The position numbers and the translations under genes are program-made. The notes beneath the pieces are model-generated. The model made no database searches, had not been told where the DNA came from, and saw nothing but the letters and a program-made list of their open reading frames with translations. A stretch of DNA of 64,000 nt from Procambarus clarkii (lineage: Eukaryota; Arthropoda; Malacostraca; Decapoda; Cambaridae): contig NC_091152.1 of the NCBI RefSeq assembly GCF_040958095.1, forward strand, positions 18,641,796-18,705,795, in the 5' to 3' direction. Shown here piece by piece: positions 62,827 to 64,000 of this stretch. The first letter of the stretch is position 1, and every line of letters begins with the position of its first letter.

Positions 62827-64000
62827 TCTTCTCCTCCTCCTCTTGCTAAAAAATTATCCCGGTTGATGGAGTAGTGGCTGTTTTCATAGTGGTAGTCTGT
62901 CGGTTTTATTCGCCTGGTACCTCTTATATGAAAAGCTGGGCATTCAGCATTGAAGCACTCTTTCCTGTCCAAAGAGTTCTTGCAAATTTCTGGGTGAAAG
63001 AATTCACAGCTTTAGGTACATTTACCTGTATTGAGGAGGTTTCTGCACTTTCTAGGGTGATCGTGTGTACATGTTCCATTTATTCTTCCCGATTCCCCAT
63101 GCTTACAGGTAGCCCATCTGTAATACCAACAGATTTTGGGGCCTTGTTTTGTTTGTTTCCCTCTGCCAGGGACCGCACTCTGCTGCGGCGCCCCGACACT
63201 GTGCCCTGCTCCGGTGCCTGTGACACTGTGCCCTGCTCCGGTGCCTGTGACACCGCGCTCTGCTCCGGTGCCTGTGACACTGTGCCTGCTCCGGTGCCTG
63301 TGACACTGTGCCTGCTCCGGTGCCTGTGACACTGTGCCCTGCTCCGGTGCCTGTGACACTGTGCCCTGCTCCGGTGCCTGTGACACCGCGCTCTGCTCCG
63401 GTGCCTGTGACACTGTGCCCTGCTCTGGTGCCTGTGACACTGTGCCCTGCTCCGGTGCCTGTGACACCGCACTCTGCTCCGGTGCCTGTGACACCGCGCT
63501 CTGCTCCGGTGCCTGTGACACTGTGCCCTGCTCCGGTGCCTGTGACACCGCGCTCTGCTCCGGTGCCTGTGACACTGTGCCTGCTCCGGTGCCTGTGACA
63601 CCGCGCTCTGCTCCGGTGCCTGTGACACTGTGCCCTGCTCCGGTGCCTGTGACACTGTGCCCTGCTCCGGTGCCTGTGACACGGCGCTCTGCTCCGGTGC
63701 CTGTGACACCGCGCTCTGCTCCGGTGCCTGTGACACTGTGCCCTGCTCCGGTGCCTGTGACACCGCGCTCTGCTCCGGTGCCTGTGACACTGTGCCTGCT
63801 CCGGTGCCTGTGACACCGCGCTCTGCTCCGGTGCCTGTGACACCGCGCTCTGCTCCGGTGCCTGTGACACCGCGCACTGCTCAGGGGTCCCCGACTCCGT
63901 GCCCTGCTCAGGCATCCCCGACTCCGCGCCCTGCTCAGGCATCCCCGACTCCGTGCCCTGCTCAGGCATCCCCGACTCCGTGCCCTGCTCAGGCATCCCC
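62733..64000 (-). pseudogene. LINE-C ORF1 with CCCH fingers and 9-residue repeats, cut by window edge
   Basis: CCCH fingers near 63020-63140 (CWYYRWATCKH then CTHDHPRKCRNLLNTGKC) and at 62900-62970 (CFNAECPAFH). An in-frame TAA lies between them near 63012. Upstream the protein is a 9-residue repeat (SQAPEQGTV and SQAPEQSAV), then a PEQGTESGM type beyond 63880. One-base losses in some units throw the frame, leaving three overlapping long frames. The PHD-like N-terminus, if present, lies outside the window. Confidence 0.75.
63190..64000. repeat. 27-bp coding minisatellite in LINE-C ORF1
   Basis: About 26 units of CTGCTCCGGTGCCTGTGACA plus CTGTGCC type (63190-63880), then a second 27-bp type, GACTCCGTGCCCTGCTCAGG plus CATCCCC, running off the edge. 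27 is a multiple of three, so most length changes keep the frame. Confidence 0.92.

Noticed and set aside
63308..63813. Plus-strand frames PVPVTLCPA and CSGACDT repeats
   Set aside because: Antisense of the LINE-C ORF1 minisatellite.

Overview
The window looks like repeat-rich animal nuclear DNA, probably from a decapod crustacean and perhaps a crayfish. That placement is an inference from the style and mix of repeats: CR1-like LINEs, DIRS elements, tRNA-headed SINEs, TTAA-bounded piggyBac elements and many 23-30 bp minisatellites. No homology search was possible. There are no bacterial-type operons, CRISPR arrays or plasmid and phage modules.

Two ordinary host genes could be assembled by eye, both on the minus strand and both mostly intron. 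PPCDC (phosphopantothenoylcysteine decarboxylase, coenzyme A synthesis) has a coding exon at 14213-14878 and a last exon at 4275-4424. These are joined in phase 0 across a 9.8 kb intron and give a complete 270-residue protein. COX19 (mitochondrial copper and cytochrome c oxidase assembly factor) has exon 1 at 42152-42255 and exon 2 at 34353-34555. Both CX9C motifs are present, but one extra base in exon 2 shifts the frame. The two introns are filled with DIRS, LINE, SINE and piggyBac-type sequence.

Layout: 0.35-3.9 kb, LINE end, SINEs and a decayed Jockey-like ORF1. 4.3-14.9 kb, PPCDC, with a piggyBac remnant and a DIRS element inside its intron. 15.2-16.7 kb, DIRS and MITE pieces. 16.7-29.2 kb, one full-length LINE (called LINE-C here) split by a CR1 copy and by a piggyBac-like element that itself contains a second CR1 copy. 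29.3-32.8 kb, DIRS fragments. 34.3-42.3 kb, COX19, with DIRS, LINE-B and CR1 fragments in its intron. 42.3-48.1 kb, decayed LINEs, a nested inverted repeat and a MITE. 48.2-53.8 kb, a SINE, two TTAA elements, a LINE-B insertion and five tandem arrays. 53.8-55.4 kb, the longest stretch without obvious repeats. 55.4-64.0 kb, LINE-C and LINE-D pieces, ending in a LINE-C copy whose ORF1 carries a 27-bp coding minisatellite running off the right edge.

Four observations stand out. (1) Two 99.5 percent identical CR1 copies with intact ORF2 sit in different target sequences yet start at the same base, inside the tail of an esterase-type ORF1. (2) LINE-C encodes an ORF1 with a PHD-like finger plus three CCCH fingers, overlapping ORF2. 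(3) A tRNA-derived SINE shares its 3' tail with LINE-C, which suggests that LINE-C mobilises it. (4) A piggyBac-type transposase remnant at 5.2-6.3 kb has the same right end as the 2 kb non-autonomous element at 22.9-28.1 kb, and that element carries a minisatellite grown from a CR1 3' end.

Family names LINE-B, LINE-C, LINE-D, SINE1 and SINE2 are local labels.
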